Below are positions 1-11,665 of a stretch of DNA of 64,000 bases, piece after piece (the stretch's first letter is position 1; every line of letters begins with the position of its first letter). The DNA is from Candidatus Thalassarchaeum sp. (lineage in GTDB: Archaea; Thermoplasmatota; Poseidoniia; Poseidoniales; Thalassarchaeaceae), in the NCBI GenBank assembly GCA_016777225.1, contig JADHRW010000005.1, positions 50,982 to 114,981 of the forward strand. Direction: 5' to 3'. A program made the position numbers and the translations under genes. The notes below the pieces were generated by a model. That model saw nothing but the letters and a program-made list of their open reading frames with translations. It was not told the origin of the DNA and searched no databases.

Positions 1-3000
1 ATCGTCTGATGGACGGTCAGAAAGTTGAGGTGCCTCGATTCTTGCTGGAGGGAAGACGTCGCCACTATTATCAGAAGGAATTACTAGAACCATTTGATTT
101 TGCATATCTGTTAAGAATACGTTACCATTGATATCATGAGTTGTAATAGTCACATAAAGTGGAATTTCAGGAATTATTGAAGATGAAGATTGTTGAGATA
201 CTGAATCTCCATAGTGTGCTGTATATACGGTCAGTTGTAACTCGAATGCACCACCAATTTGTTGTTGATTGATTGAAATTAATCCACAAGATTGAGGGGA
301 ATCAGCACAATTAATCCAAGATTCAGTCAGATTTTCTTGGTAAAAGTCAGATACCCAAATTGTATAGAAAGAAAAATCTGTAGCTAAAGAACGATTCCAA
401 GATATATCAATAGCAGTTCCATCATCATCAGGGTGATCAAAGGCATTCAAACCGGACACTCTTTCAGGAGGTATTCCAACACCACCATTATTTGATTGAG
501 GAGTTACTTCGACAACTAATACGTCATTCAGATTCTGATTACCCCAGTCATCAGATGCTACAACTCCTATCCAATAAGATATATCATCAGTGAATAAAGT
601 ATCGCCTATTGAGGAAATAACTGTTGAGTTTGTAGTACAATCGGGGACATAAGAAGAGACTGGCCAACCGTCAACATTGTTTGGAGGTTGCCAACTAGAT
701 GCAGGTAATGCATATATTGTATAATATGCACAATCATCTTCATCATTAGAATACCAATTTACTTGTATTTGACCTCCATCATCGTCTAATACATCTGTTG
801 CAGTTGTTCCCTCTATTGGAGCAGGTGGTATTCCATCATCGAGTCCACCTGCAGTTACTATTGGCCCGGCGATTGTAGCGTTCAATAAATCAGATTGACC
901 GCTTTGATCAACACATACTGCAGCGAACCAATAAGTTGCACCAGGATTTAATTGAAGTACAGTATTATTTCCAGAAATTGATGAAATATCATAAGGATTG
1001 GTTAATGCTAATGCATTTGTAATCTCTTGTTCTACTGCCCATATTCTAGTCTTGTCTGCATCACTCTCAGTGCAAGCTGACCATTCAGCATAAATTGTCC
1101 CTGCAGTGCCACCTGAAACAGGTTTGGCATCTAGCCATTCAGGAGGAGATGGGACTTCATCAATAGGAGTGACATTGTACGGCCAAGTCATAGGTTCACC
1201 AAGTGAGCCATCTGGATATTCAGTAACTATTGCTGCACGATATTGATTACCATTGACCAATGGAGACATTCTTCCATTATGGTCGGCTTCAGTTATTGTC
1301 GCAGTTGTTTGTGACCAGAATGACACTCTCATATGTCCAGCAAAATCATCTAAATCTTGTTCGTTAGGTTGCCAGTCAGGCGTACTTGTAGAATCCCAAA
1401 TATACAATCTATAAGCATACCATGCTGCATCTTCTGAAGGTAACCAAGAGGCTTCAAGAACCCCTCCACCATCATTGGCTCTATTGGAAAAAGAGGTGAA
1501 AACAGTAGGAACTTCTACTCTTTCCCAATCATATGACATTCTTACACTAATAGTACCATTTTTGGGAGATTGCATTTGAATATGTAATTCTACTGAGTTT
1601 GAACCGGGACCAACGTTAGAAATTGCAGTTTGAAAACCTGCTTCTATAGCTGGATTTCTACCTGCTAAATCCCATGAACCCGAATAATTCAAAGAAGTCG
1701 AGCGAGCCCAAATTGGAGAGTTAGATATTGGGCTAGAGAGAGTTAACGCGCCATTATACATGGGCAAAATACCAGGTATTGATGAAGAATCATTAGGGAT
1801 TGATAATGGATCAGAATTATCTATCAGAATTGTAGACATCCCCGGATGAGTTGTATTGGTAATATCCCATATTTCGCCACCAAATATAGCAAATAATGGC
1901 TCTGCTCGTCTCTGATAATCACGAGGTCGTTCATTGAGACTTACTATTGGAGTGTAGAGGTGTAATCCATCTTCACCTATTACATACAGCGAATTAGCGT
2001 TAACATATCCACTCAATAGTCCTGATGAAAGTTCAGACTTAACTACTGAGTGATCTTTATCTGCTTCGAGTACATCTATACCGCCTGCACTGATGAAGAC
2101 TAAATTTTCTCCATCTGAAATCATATCAAGGGGTGGCCAAGAAAGTAAGTTTGTCCCACTAGTTCCAGTTTCCATTTGCATCATTGTACCATTCCAATGG
2201 ACAATTGGAGAAATATCAGTAGCAACATGAACTCCCCAAGTATCTGCTTCTAAATTTAGAACATTATTACTTGGAATCATATCGATCAAATAAGTCCCGT
2301 TCTGCATGTCTGTATCAATATCCCATGCTGCAACTCCTGGACGCGTAGCTCCTTGACCATTGTGAGAAATAAACACTGATGCATTATGATGTTGAACTAT
2401 TGTAGAATTACCAACTGCTACCTCCCTAGTTACCGAATCAGAAAAGAAAAGTCCAGACACTCGATTACCAATTAAACCATCAGAAAAATCCAATGTATTC
2501 AGTACAGTGAAAGTTTCATCATCCAGAACTGTCAATCCTGCTAAACCGCCGGCTAATATAGTGCCATTACCTTGTATCGGATTATCTAGAATCATTAAGT
2601 GTTCAATAATTGTAGATGGAAGTCCATTGTAAGATGTTATTGGGTTATCAAAACTCAAAGTAGAAAAATTATACAATCCAATTCCACCATGAGTGGCGAT
2701 TAGAAGATGAGAATCTAGTTGTAAGAAATCTCTAACAATATTACTTGGTAATCCGGCAATCAAACTACCTGGTCCCCAATTCTCAGTATTAGTATCAAAG
2801 GATTGGTATCCTGCAGCAGTTCCGGACTCCCCCATTAATCCTACATACATTGTACCATCATCATCAAAATACATCCCATCCATTTGTGAATGAAGAGCTG
2901 CTGATGCTGGTGTTTTTACACGTTGTACAGTATCAATCTTCCAAAGCCCGCTTCCTGCTGTAGTTACCCATAACTTATCTCCATCAAGAGAAATATCATT

Positions 3001-6000
3001 AATTATATCACCTTCAAAATCATATCCAAATTCCCATCTAACAGTTCCGTTAGTTAGTTCTCCTTGTAGTACAGAAGATGCATAATATGAGTTTCGGTCT
3101 TGACTAGAAGTCACCCAAACATTAGTTTCATTAAAAATGATATTTTGGATTTGCCCACTAGTAATTCCTACTAATTCGTCATATCCACTCTCGATTAATC
3201 CAGTAGAGTCCAATCTATCTACTCTATTTACTCCAGATGTTTGTCCAGAACGACCTATGGCATATACAGGAGTAGTACTCGAAGGAGTTCGGACAATGGA
3301 ACATGCATCCATTCCGGGACTTAAAATTTGACCATTAATAGTAGAAGTTCCGGAAGTTACTATCCTAGAAATTCCACCAGTATCATCATATTGATGTGCA
3401 GTAAGAAGTACATTCCCATCATGTAACATACCCCCAGGGAATATTCGATCTTCAGAAATACCATCAGCAGCATTAGTAAGTGTATCTAAGAATAGACCTG
3501 CGTTGTAGTCATATCTAGCAATACCTACTCCTTCTTCGTCGAATCCTGCATACATTATTCGATTAGCATCATCACAAGCTAGAGCTCTTACGTCATTATC
3601 TGCTAGGCCATTAGAAGTTAATACAGAAGTCATCCAATCATCAGCTGCTAAGTCATAGCGAGCTATACCACCTTGATTACCCCAAAAATTAACTGCACCA
3701 ACAGCTATGTGTACTATATCATCACAAACCTCTATGTCGGCGATATAGCCACTGGGGATACCGACGCTTCCTGCATCCCAAGTGGTCCAATTACCAGTTG
3801 TACCATTTTTACGTATAATTTCTGAATTTGTATTGAAGCCACCTCCGCCGCTGTAACTTCCCGCCCAAAGATCGTCGCCAACAGTAATCATTGTGTATAA
3901 TTCATCATTTGCATCGGAAGGAAGACCATCATTAACAAGCCATGAATCAAGCCATGTCTCATTATTAGGACTCCATCGAAGAATCCCCTCCATGCTTGCA
4001 AAGAGATATTCTCCTTGATATTCGACCATTCCTCTAATGGGTCCACCAATATCTGTCCATTCATCGATTAAAGTCATTGTTTGTGCGGAAAAACGGCGCA
4101 ATACATTGTCACCATATGCAATCCATAACTCACAAGATGATGCATTAATTGGGAAACAATCACCTAGGTACTGAGCATTTACTCTCTCGACACTGCCGAG
4201 TGTAGTTAGAGGATCTTCCCATGTTTCATTAGTCGTATTCCAACGAGCAATTGTACCATCACCATTATTCCAATATTGACTAGGTCTTATTCCTACCCAA
4301 AGCTCTTCTGAGACTTGCCCGATACTGTGTATTTTACCATCCCAACCCAATTCTTGGCCTGCATCAATTGTAGATTCACTGGAATTAGAAGATAAATTGA
4401 TCCTATAGATTTGGTCATTAGATTGGAACCAAGAATTTGATCTTTGAGTTGAATAATGCAGTATATCGCCAATAATAACAACATCCGCTGGAGCTGAATT
4501 TGATAGAGTTGGTCCTCCAGAATTAAAACCACGATTCCAATCGATTAACACTGTATTATTTACTACATCAATAAGCGTTAACCCAAAGTCACCACCTGCC
4601 CAAATTGTATCTTCAATATGCCCAGGAATAAGAACAGTTACATCATCGTCATCAATAAATCCTTGATCACCATCCCATGTTTGAAGCCATTCTTGACTAG
4701 TAAGATTGTATCTTCCAATACCTGTATTCTCAAAACCAATATACAATATATCCTGAACTTTGACTATCCTAGCTCTTTGTGTATCATCTCCTGCAGTCCA
4801 TCTTTCAAGTACACTCATTCCTTGACCTCGTTCTATCAACGATGCCCCCTCATCATGACCTGCCAGAATCTTTGTCGTAGAAGACCCGCTAGCAAGAGGA
4901 CTGCTGGCAGGAACTAGTTCTACAGAAAATGTCTCACTAAATCGTGCTGAGTTATTCATTGGGGATATACATTCATCCCACTCGTAAATATTTCCTTGAA
5001 TTAATGTCCAACCAGTCCAAGTACAAACTCCACGGTTTGTCGCTGCAACTACACCGTCCGCATCACTCTTGATATCGTTGATTTTCCATGGGTCATTATT
5101 ACCACCCGGAACGTCTGTTTCAAAATATTCCCAACTAGAACCATCCCATCTAGCCATAGCTTGATTTGAAGTACCTCCAGAATTAGGAACTTCCATACCG
5201 ACTATTAGACCTCCATAGTAATCTAGATGAAGTGCGAGTACATCATTATCGGGTAAACCACTATTTCCCTCAGCATTCCATATATCGATGATATCGCCAG
5301 TATACCGGTCAAGTAATAATATTCCAAATCCAGTCAATCCTAAGTAAATAGTGCCACCATCAATCGCTATTGGAGCAGCTTCTAAGTTATCTGCACCTAG
5401 AGATTTCCATGATGATAATATGGATAATTCTTGTAAATCAATTCTCATAACTCCATCATCAGGAGTTGCAACATATGCGATACCATATCGTGTGACAACA
5501 TCATTAATGAAATCTGAATCTAAACCATCTTGCTCAGTGATAATATCTGAAAGTGTCATTGAAGATGTATTCACAAAGGATAGCCCATCTTCTGAATGAG
5601 CTACTACTAAAATTTCAGTAAATTCATCATGTGATAAAGATTGAACATTTGTTGAAGCTAGGCCTTGAACAGTTCCTATGTAAGATGCATCTGTATTATC
5701 TAATCTCAAAATACCTGCATTGAGTGTACCGGCCCAAACATAGTTATCTGAATCTTGAATAAGTGAAGTGATTTGAATAGGGTTATTCACATAATCAGTA
5801 ATATCAATTGGGGTAAGCCATGTTTGAGTCTCTTCATCGAATCTATCTATTACGGTTCCACCTGATACCCAAATTTCTCCTCTTTCTTCATCATCGACAA
5901 AAATTACTTCAGTCATACTATTTATTGACGGGCTACTAACTAATGTTTCAGTTCCATCAATAGTTTCACCCATTAAACGACCTAACACTCCTGAGCCATC

Positions 6001-7404
6001 ACCCAACAATACCAAACCAGAGTCCGGACTTCTAGATTTATCAAGATTCGGCCATGAAATTATTTCATTACCATTTTCTTGGAGATCGAATACTGATAAC
6101 TGTTTTTGTGAACTAAAGAATAAAGCATTTGTATCATAGGAATGTACTGTATTACCGGCTAAAATATACATCCAACCCTCTGTGAGGCCAATTCCTGATA
6201 TTTGATTGGAAGAAAGCCAATTACTTGTCGACCAAGTGGCCATCCATGAACTTGATGCAAGATTCCGACGATTAATTCCTGCATTTTCGGTTGCAATAAG
6301 AAGTTGATTATCGAATATCTGTAGATCATTTATGAAATTAGAAGATAAGAAATTATCAGTATTCCAAATTGTATTACTATCAACTGAAACTAGTCCTTGC
6401 ATAGTGGTTGAGTAGCCTAAGAAATGTAATCCTTGGTACGTAGATACATACAAATTATCCCCATATGCTAATACATCAGTAGCGGTTTTTATAGCTCCAC
6501 CTGGGCAATAATAGTAAGATGACCAGCTACCATCATCTGTATAGAAAATATTACAACCAGCAACGGCCCAAATCGTCCCATAATCATCAACTGTTACTGC
6601 TGTTATTGCGGAAATTGTATTGTTAAAGACTAAATTAATAGATTCCATTGACGAAGAATCAGAAAGGCTACGTTGTAATATAGCGCCATCAGAAGTCCCT
6701 ATTATCAATCGATTACTCGATTCATCGATTGCAAGACTACGACCTTGGATGCCTTCTTCAACATCGATTATTCGAGTAGATGTTTGATCATCTAGATGTA
6801 ATAAGTCATCTCCTAATAAAATGTATAATCTTCCGTCGATAGGATTGACGGCACTATCATAAATTTCTACATCTAATGAGGAAAAAGATACTTTTGGTTC
6901 AGCTGGACGAAGGGCTTCAATAACTATATCGGTAATCGAAATACCAGTTGGTAACTGCCAAGTAGTATCGCTAACGGAATTTGGTTGGAGATATGCATCG
7001 AGGACTCCGTTAGAATTTACTTCAGGTTGATTTTCAGCAAAAGAATCTTGCATTCCAAAGCCCCCTAAATCAGTCCAGTCAAGTATTGGAGTTTGGGTAT
7101 CCATCAAAGTGATTTGTGGTTCATATGCCCACTCGCCATTAGAACCATTTACTTTGACTTCGAAAGTCATGTTATCTATTACTGCACCTGGGGCGAAATT
7201 ATAGAATAAGTCGCCATATGCATAAGTTCCATTAGAAGGATTAGCACCAGTTGCAGATAATTCAATCCATCCAGTATCATTACTCCCACTTGCTCCCCAA
7301 GCACCAGGAACTGAATACTTCGGGTCATTATTATCATCAAGATTTGTCGAAGTAAATGCAGACCATGGCAGTAACACCATTAGTGCCACTAGTAAGATTG
7401 CCAT
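1..7404 (-). CDS. Giant secreted/surface protein (partial, C-terminus beyond left edge): signal peptide, long beta-propeller-like repeat region, Fn3-like domains toward the C-terminal part
   Basis: ATG at 7404 (minus) gives MAILLVALMVLLPWSAFTSTNLDDNNDPKYSVPGAWG...; the frame is still open at base 1 (ends ...DVFPPARIEAPQLSDRPSDD) with no stop in the stretches I checked. Not in the ORF track because it has no stop in the window. Fn3-like 'GIPPERVSGLNAFDHPDDDGTAIDISWNRS' modules near the left edge. Confidence 0.85.
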   Translation of the reverse strand, partial: MAILLVALMVLLPWSAFTSTNLDDNNDPKYSVPGAWGASGSNDTGWIELSATGANPSNGTYAYGDLFYNFAPGAVIDNMTFEVKVNGSNGEWAYEPQITLMDTQTPILDWTDLGGFGMQDSFAENQPEVNSNGVLDAYLQPNSVSDTTWQLPTGISITDIVIEALRPAEPKVSFSSLDVEIYDSAVNPIDGRLYILLGDDLLHLDDQTSTRIIDVEEGIQGRSLAIDESSNRLIIGTSDGAILQRSLSDSSSMESINLVFNNTISAITAVTVDDYGTIWAVAGCNIFYTDDGSWSSYYYCPGGAIKTATDVLAYGDNLYVSTYQGLHFLGYSTTMQGLVSVDSNTIWNTDNFLSSNFINDLQIFDNQLLIATENAGINRRNLASSSWMATWSTSNWLSSNQISGIGLTEGWMYILAGNTVHSYDTNALFFSSQKQLSVFDLQENGNEIISWPNLDKSRSPDSGLVLLGDGSGVLGRLMGETIDGTETLVSSPSINSMTEVIFVDDEERGEIWVSGGTVIDRFDEETQTWLTPIDITDYVNNPIQITSLIQDSDNYVWAGTLNAGILRLDNTDASYIGTVQGLASTNVQSLSHDEFTEILVVAHSEDGLSFVNTSSMTLSDIITEQDGLDSDFINDVVTRYGIAYVATPDDGVMRIDLQELSILSSWKSLGADNLEAAPIAIDGGTIYLGLTGFGILLLDRYTGDIIDIWNAEGNSGLPDNDVLALHLDYYGGLIVGMEVPNSGGTSNQAMARWDGSSWEYFETDVPGGNNDPWKINDIKSDADGVVAATNRGVCTWTGWTLIQGNIYEWDECISPMNNSARFSETFSVELVPASSPLASGSSTTKILAGHDEGASLIERGQGMSVLERWTAGDDTQRARIVKVQDILYIGFENTGIGRYNLTSQEWLQTWDGDQGFIDDDDVTVLIPGHIEDTIWAGGDFGLTLIDVVNNTVLIDWNRGFNSGGPTLSNSAPADVVIIGDILHYSTQRSNSWFQSNDQIYRINLSSNSSESTIDAGQELGWDGKIHSIGQVSEELWVGIRPSQYWNNGDGTIARWNTTNETWEDPLTTLGSVERVNAQYLGDCFPINASSCELWIAYGDNVLRRFSAQTMTLIDEWTDIGGPIRGMVEYQGEYLFASMEGILRWSPNNETWLDSWLVNDGLPSDANDELYTMITVGDDLWAGSYSGGGGFNTNSEIIRKNGTTGNWTTWDAGSVGIPSGYIADIEVCDDIVHIAVGAVNFWGNQGGIARYDLAADDWMTSVLTSNGLADNDVRALACDDANRIMYAGFDEEGVGIARYDYNAGLFLDTLTNAADGISEDRIFPGGMLHDGNVLLTAHQYDDTGGISRIVTSGTSTINGQILSPGMDACSIVRTPSSTTPVYAIGRSGQTSGVNRVDRLDSTGLIESGYDELVGITSGQIQNIIFNETNVWVTSSQDRNSYYASSVLQGELTNGTVRWEFGYDFEGDIINDISLDGDKLWVTTAGSGLWKIDTVQRVKTPASAALHSQMDGMYFDDDGTMYVGLMGESGTAAGYQSFDTNTENWGPGSLIAGLPSNIVRDFLQLDSHLLIATHGGIGLYNFSTLSFDNPITSYNGLPSTIIEHLMILDNPIQGNGTILAGGLAGLTVLDDETFTVLNTLDFSDGLIGNRVSGLFFSDSVTREVAVGNSTIVQHHNASVFISHNGQGATRPGVAAWDIDTDMQNGTYLIDMIPSNNVLNLEADTWGVHVATDISPIVHWNGTMMQMETGTSGTNLLSWPPLDMISDGENLVFISAGGIDVLEADKDHSVVKSELSSGLLSGYVNANSLYVIGEDGLHLYTPIVSLNERPRDYQRRAEPLFAIFGGEIWDITNTTHPGMSTILIDNSDPLSIPNDSSSIPGILPMYNGALTLSSPISNSPIWARSTSLNYSGSWDLAGRNPAIEAGFQTAISNVGPGSNSVELHIQMQSPKNGTISVRMSYDWERVEVPTVFTSFSNRANDGGGVLEASWLPSEDAAWYAYRLYIWDSTSTPDWQPNEQDLDDFAGHMRVSFWSQTTATITEADHNGRMSPLVNGNQYRAAIVTEYPDGSLGEPMTWPYNVTPIDEVPSPPEWLDAKPVSGGTAGTIYAEWSACTESDADKTRIWAVEQEITNALALTNPYDISSISGNNTVLQLNPGATYWFAAVCVDQSGQSDLLNATIAGPIVTAGGLDDGIPPAPIEGTTATDVLDDDGGQIQVNWYSNDEDDCAYYTIYALPASSWQPPNNVDGWPVSSYVPDCTTNSTVISSIGDTLFTDDISYWIGVVASDDWGNQNLNDVLVVEVTPQSNNGGVGIPPERVSGLNAFDHPDDDGTAIDISWNRSLATDFSFYTIWVSDFYQENLTESWINCADSPQSCGLISINQQQIGGAFELQLTVYTAHYGDSVSQQSSSSIIPEIPLYVTITTHDINGNVFLTDMQNQMVLVIPSDNSGDVFPPARIEAPQLSDRPSDD

Positions 7405-7638
7405 CCGCTTTTGCGAGGCAAAAAACGAACGATTTACAGGGGGCACGAACTAACCGCGTCGTTTTATACATTATCAAAGGGTGTGTTAAATGTGCCTTTT
7501 GTGCTCCTACCACCGTAGGTGATTTTCAATTAATATCTTTTTAAAAAAGAATGAACAGAGGGCTGATAATATGAATCTGCTATATCGGATAGCATCATAG
7601 GTAAGTGGTATCCCCGATAAATATAGGGGGATGTAATC

Positions 7639-9921
7639 TTGACAGATAAGCAACTTCGAAAAGACGCATTGGATTACCACTCATCCAAACCGGCTGGAAA
7701 AATAACAGTAGTACCAACTAAACCTCATGGTACACAGAGAGATTTGTCTCTGGCTTATTCGCCTGGAGTAGCCTATCCGTGTAAAGAGATTCAGAAAGAC
7801 CCGGGTGCAGCATTTAAATACACATCTAAAGGAAATTTAGTTGCGGTAATTAGTAATGGAACCGCTGTACTAGGGCTTGGAAATATTGGAGCATTGGCAG
7901 GTAAGCCTGTTATGGAAGGTAAAGGATTATTGTTCAAAGCTTTCGCAGATATCGATGTTTTTGATATTGAAATCGATCGTACTGATGTAGATGAATTTGT
8001 CGAAGCGGTCAAAGCAATTTCACCAACATTTGGAGGTATAAATTTAGAAGATATTAAGGCTCCCGAATGCTTTGAAATTGAGAGAAGATTAATCGATGAA
8101 TTAGATATTCCTGTAATGCATGACGATCAACATGGGACCGCAATTATTTCAGGGGCTGCTTTGTTGAATGGCTTAGAAGTTGTAGATAAGGAAATCGCAG
8201 AAGTGAAAGTAGTAGTTTCTGGAGCCGGTGCATCAGCAATTTCCTGTGCTCGTCATTACATTCGCTTAGGTGTGAAAAACGAAAACTTACTTATGATAGA
8301 TTCTAAAGGTATCTTAACCAAAAAACGCTCAGTAGATGGAGAATTAAATAAATATAAAGACGAATTTGCAAGAGATGTTAAAGAAGGTGGTCTAAAAGAA
8401 GCAATGATAGATTCAGATGTTTTCCTTGGACTTTCAAAAGGAGGTGTTGTTAGTAAAGAAATGGTTGCTTCAATGGCATCAAGACCATTGGTTTTCGCTC
8501 TAGCAAACCCCGACCCTGAAATTTTACCAGATGATGTTTATGAAGTTAGAGAAGATGCAATTATAGCTACTGGACGTTCAGATTACCCTAATCAAATAAA
8601 CAATGTATTAGGCTTCCCATATATATTCCGTGGAGCATTGGATGTTAGAGCAACTGAGATAACTGAAAATATGAAAATGGCAGCAACACATGCAATTGCA
8701 GCATTAGCAAAAGAGCCTGTTCCAGATGATGTCGCTGCAGCATATGATGGTGAACAAATTCAATTTGGTTCTGAATATATAATACCAAAACCATTCGATG
8801 CTAGAGTCTTGATATGGGAAGCAAGTGCAGTTGCTAAAGCAGCTGTTGATGAAGGAATTTCGAAATATAGTAAGAAAGATTTTGATATTGAAAGATATCG
8901 TGAGGAATTAGAAGCGAGATTAGGATTAACTCGTTCTATAATGCGTCGAGTAATCAATAGAGCACGCAGAGATAGAAAGAGAATTGTTTTCGCAGAAGGA
9001 GAACATCCAACTATAATCAAAGCTGCTGCACAGTGTATTTCTGAAAATATTTGTGAACCTATTTTACTCGGACACACAAGAAGAATTAATGCGGTAAAAG
9101 AAGAGTTAGGCCTTGAATTCGAATGTGAAACTATTGACGTCAGGTATGATCCTAGAAGAAGAGGAAGTTATGCGAAAGAATTTCATCAACTAAGGGGTAG
9201 GAAGGGGCTGACTATGGAAGATTCAGTCAGATTATTGAAAACTACGACTTATTTTGGGCCTATGATGGTGCATATGGGAGATGCTGATGGATATCTTGGA
9301 GGTATTTCTCATAATTATCCAGATATTGTCAAGCCATGTCTGCAAACAATTGGGCCTGCTCCAGACACGCATAGAATTGTAGGCATGTATATGATGACAG
9401 TTAATGGGCAACTAATGTTCATTGGTGATGCCACAATTAATATTTATCCTGATTCTAGAACATTGGCTGAAATTGCTGTTCAAACAGCAAAAGTTGCTCG
9501 AAGATTTGGCGTTAAACCCAAAGTTGCTATGCTTTCATTCTCAAACTTCGGAACAAGTGGGGAGATGAGGACAGATCGAATCGAAGAGGCAATAGAAATT
9601 GCTAGAAGCTTAGAACCTGGCCTAGTAATTGACGGACCTATGCAGGCAGATACAGCGCTAATCGAAAAGATTCAAGAAAACTACCCATTCATGGAATTTG
9701 ACGGGCCTGCAAATGTCTTAATTTGTCCGAATCTAGCATCCGCAAATATTGCATATAAATTACTTCAAAGAGTAGCGGGGGCAGAAATGACTGGCCCTAT
9801 TTTAGAAGGTCTAGCGAAACCTGCACACGTCCTGCAAAGAGACGACAGTGTTCGAGAAGTCGTTCATATGGCCGCAATATGCGCAGTTGATGCCCAAAGA
9901 CATGCAACACAAAAACTCTAA
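7639..9921 (+). CDS. maeB: NADP-dependent malic enzyme with C-terminal phosphotransacetylase-like domain (MaeB type)
   Basis: 760 aa; [36 protein letters not shown], then a PTA-like domain ([16 protein letters not shown]...). TTG start at 7639 preceded by a G-run. Confidence 0.95.
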   Translation: MTDKQLRKDALDYHSSKPAGKITVVPTKPHGTQRDLSLAYSPGVAYPCKEIQKDPGAAFKYTSKGNLVAVISNGTAVLGLGNIGALAGKPVMEGKGLLFKAFADIDVFDIEIDRTDVDEFVEAVKAISPTFGGINLEDIKAPECFEIERRLIDELDIPVMHDDQHGTAIISGAALLNGLEVVDKEIAEVKVVVSGAGASAISCARHYIRLGVKNENLLMIDSKGILTKKRSVDGELNKYKDEFARDVKEGGLKEAMIDSDVFLGLSKGGVVSKEMVASMASRPLVFALANPDPEILPDDVYEVREDAIIATGRSDYPNQINNVLGFPYIFRGALDVRATEITENMKMAATHAIAALAKEPVPDDVAAAYDGEQIQFGSEYIIPKPFDARVLIWEASAVAKAAVDEGISKYSKKDFDIERYREELEARLGLTRSIMRRVINRARRDRKRIVFAEGEHPTIIKAAAQCISENICEPILLGHTRRINAVKEELGLEFECETIDVRYDPRRRGSYAKEFHQLRGRKGLTMEDSVRLLKTTTYFGPMMVHMGDADGYLGGISHNYPDIVKPCLQTIGPAPDTHRIVGMYMMTVNGQLMFIGDATINIYPDSRTLAEIAVQTAKVARRFGVKPKVAMLSFSNFGTSGEMRTDRIEEAIEIARSLEPGLVIDGPMQADTALIEKIQENYPFMEFDGPANVLICPNLASANIAYKLLQRVAGAEMTGPILEGLAKPAHVLQRDDSVREVVHMAAICAVDAQRHATQKL

Positions 9922-9929
9922 GAAATTCT

Positions 9930-11552
9930 CTACTCTAATACTTTAGGAGATGCAGAAAGTACTTCTTCACTACAACCTTCAGAGTACTGTTCGAAATTTT
10001 CAATAAACATTTGTGCCAATAAATTTGCTACATTGTCAAATCGAGTTTTATCTGCCCAGGTTTCTCTAGGTTGAAGTATCTCATCAGGAACTCCTTCGCA
10101 AGATGTAGGTATATGGAAACCGAATCTTTCATCTTCTACAAATATCACATCATCTAATGAACCATCTAATGCGGCATTAAGAAGAGCCCGAGTCCATTTT
10201 ATACGTATTCGACTAGACTCACCGTATCCTCCTGCAACCCATCCAGTATTAATTAACCAACAATTTGCATTATGGTCTCGGATTTTATTGGAAAGTAGAT
10301 CTGCATAAATACTTGGATGCCTAGGCATAAATGGTGCACCAAAACATGTTGAAAATGTTGCTTGAGGCTCAGTTATTCCTATCTCCGTACCTGCGACTTT
10401 TGCTGTATATCCCGAAATAAAATGGTAAGCCGCTTGCTCAGGAGTCAATCGTGAAAGAGGAGGAAGGACGCCAAAAGCGTCACAAGTTAGGAAAACAACA
10501 TCTTTTGGATGTCCTCCAATAGAATCTAATGTGCGATTTTCGATAGACTCTATGGGGTAAGAACCACGAGTATTTTGCGTCAAAGTACCATCCTCAAAAT
10601 TAGGTACACCATTTGCATCTAAAATGACATTTTCTAAAACTGAACCAGGCATCCTAGTTGTGGCAAATATAGCAGGTTCATCTTCCTTAGAAAGACCGAT
10701 TAATTTAGCATAACATCCTCCTTCGAAATTGAATACACCATCATCAGACCATCCATGTTCATCATCACCGATTAATGCACGACCTGGATCTGCTGAAAGT
10801 GTGGTTTTTCCTGTCCCTGAAAGTCCGAAGAATAATGCTGAATTAGTATAATCAGTATTGGCAGAACAATGCATAGGAAGCAATCCTTTAGCGGGTAATA
10901 TATGATTCATTATGGTGAATATTGCTTTTTTGATTTCGCCCGCATATTGAGTGCCTCCAATAATCACAAGCCCTCTATCTAAAGCAAGAATTACAAACAC
11001 TCCTGAATTTATCCCATCTTCTTTGGGGTTGGCAAGAAGTTCGGGAGCATGAAGAATAGTATATTCAGGTACATGATTAACTAGTTCACTAGGTTCACTT
11101 CTTACAAACATATTATGGAAGAAAGATGCGTGCCAAGCTTTTTCTGTAATCAAACGAACTGGCATAGAGTATTTTTTATCCGCTCCACAATGAGCATCTT
11201 TGACAAACAATACATCTCTATTATCAAGATAATTTTGTACCTTAGTGAGTAAATTATCAAAGATTGCAGGAGATGTAGATTTGTTTACTTCACCCCACCA
11301 TACTTCATCTGCTAAACCTGATTCTTCAACAATGAATCTATCATTAGGTGAACGACCTGTTCTCTCACCTGTGGTTGCTAACAATACTCCGTGAGATGTG
11401 AGAGATGCTTCGCCTCTTTCAACAGCCATCTCATGTAGGTCTTTCCAACCAAGATTCCAGTGTACTGCTCCACTGGGGTTTAGTCCATGTGTCGCTAAAG
11501 GTGTGGCAAATTCGGAAGAGGAAGGGCCCTTCGACGTCGTCTCCATACACAT
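9930..11552 (-). CDS. pckA: Phosphoenolpyruvate carboxykinase (ATP)
   Basis: GERTGRSPNDRFIVEE, FFGLSGTGKTTLSADPGRALIGDDEHGW, GYTAKVAGTE. The track start (11597) is a TTG overlapping a TATA-like stretch; ATG at 11552 (MCMETTSK) is more likely. Confidence 0.95.
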   Translation of the reverse strand: MCMETTSKGPSSSEFATPLATHGLNPSGAVHWNLGWKDLHEMAVERGEASLTSHGVLLATTGERTGRSPNDRFIVEESGLADEVWWGEVNKSTSPAIFDNLLTKVQNYLDNRDVLFVKDAHCGADKKYSMPVRLITEKAWHASFFHNMFVRSEPSELVNHVPEYTILHAPELLANPKEDGINSGVFVILALDRGLVIIGGTQYAGEIKKAIFTIMNHILPAKGLLPMHCSANTDYTNSALFFGLSGTGKTTLSADPGRALIGDDEHGWSDDGVFNFEGGCYAKLIGLSKEDEPAIFATTRMPGSVLENVILDANGVPNFEDGTLTQNTRGSYPIESIENRTLDSIGGHPKDVVFLTCDAFGVLPPLSRLTPEQAAYHFISGYTAKVAGTEIGITEPQATFSTCFGAPFMPRHPSIYADLLSNKIRDHNANCWLINTGWVAGGYGESSRIRIKWTRALLNAALDGSLDDVIFVEDERFGFHIPTSCEGVPDEILQPRETWADKTRFDNVANLLAQMFIENFEQYSEGCSEEVLSASPKVLE

Positions 11553-11593
11553 TGACAATGTCAATTCCTTTTCAATGATTACGGAGAGATATG

Positions 11594-11612
11594 GCAAATA
11601 TATAAGATATAT
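11594..11612 (+). promoter_or_regulatory. Candidate archaeal TATA box in the pckA / membrane-protein divergent region
   Basis: 'caaatatataagatatatc' in an intergenic divergent region, suitable distance upstream of the 11666 start. Confidence 0.4.
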
Positions 11613-11665
11613 CTATTATTACAAACGGGGATTAAATTATGTCATAAACACCTGTCAGACAGACT

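Noticed and set aside
3137-7544. Small + strand ORFs (3137, 4618, 5351, 7356)
   Set aside because: Mostly antisense to the giant secreted-protein gene; no independent coding signal.
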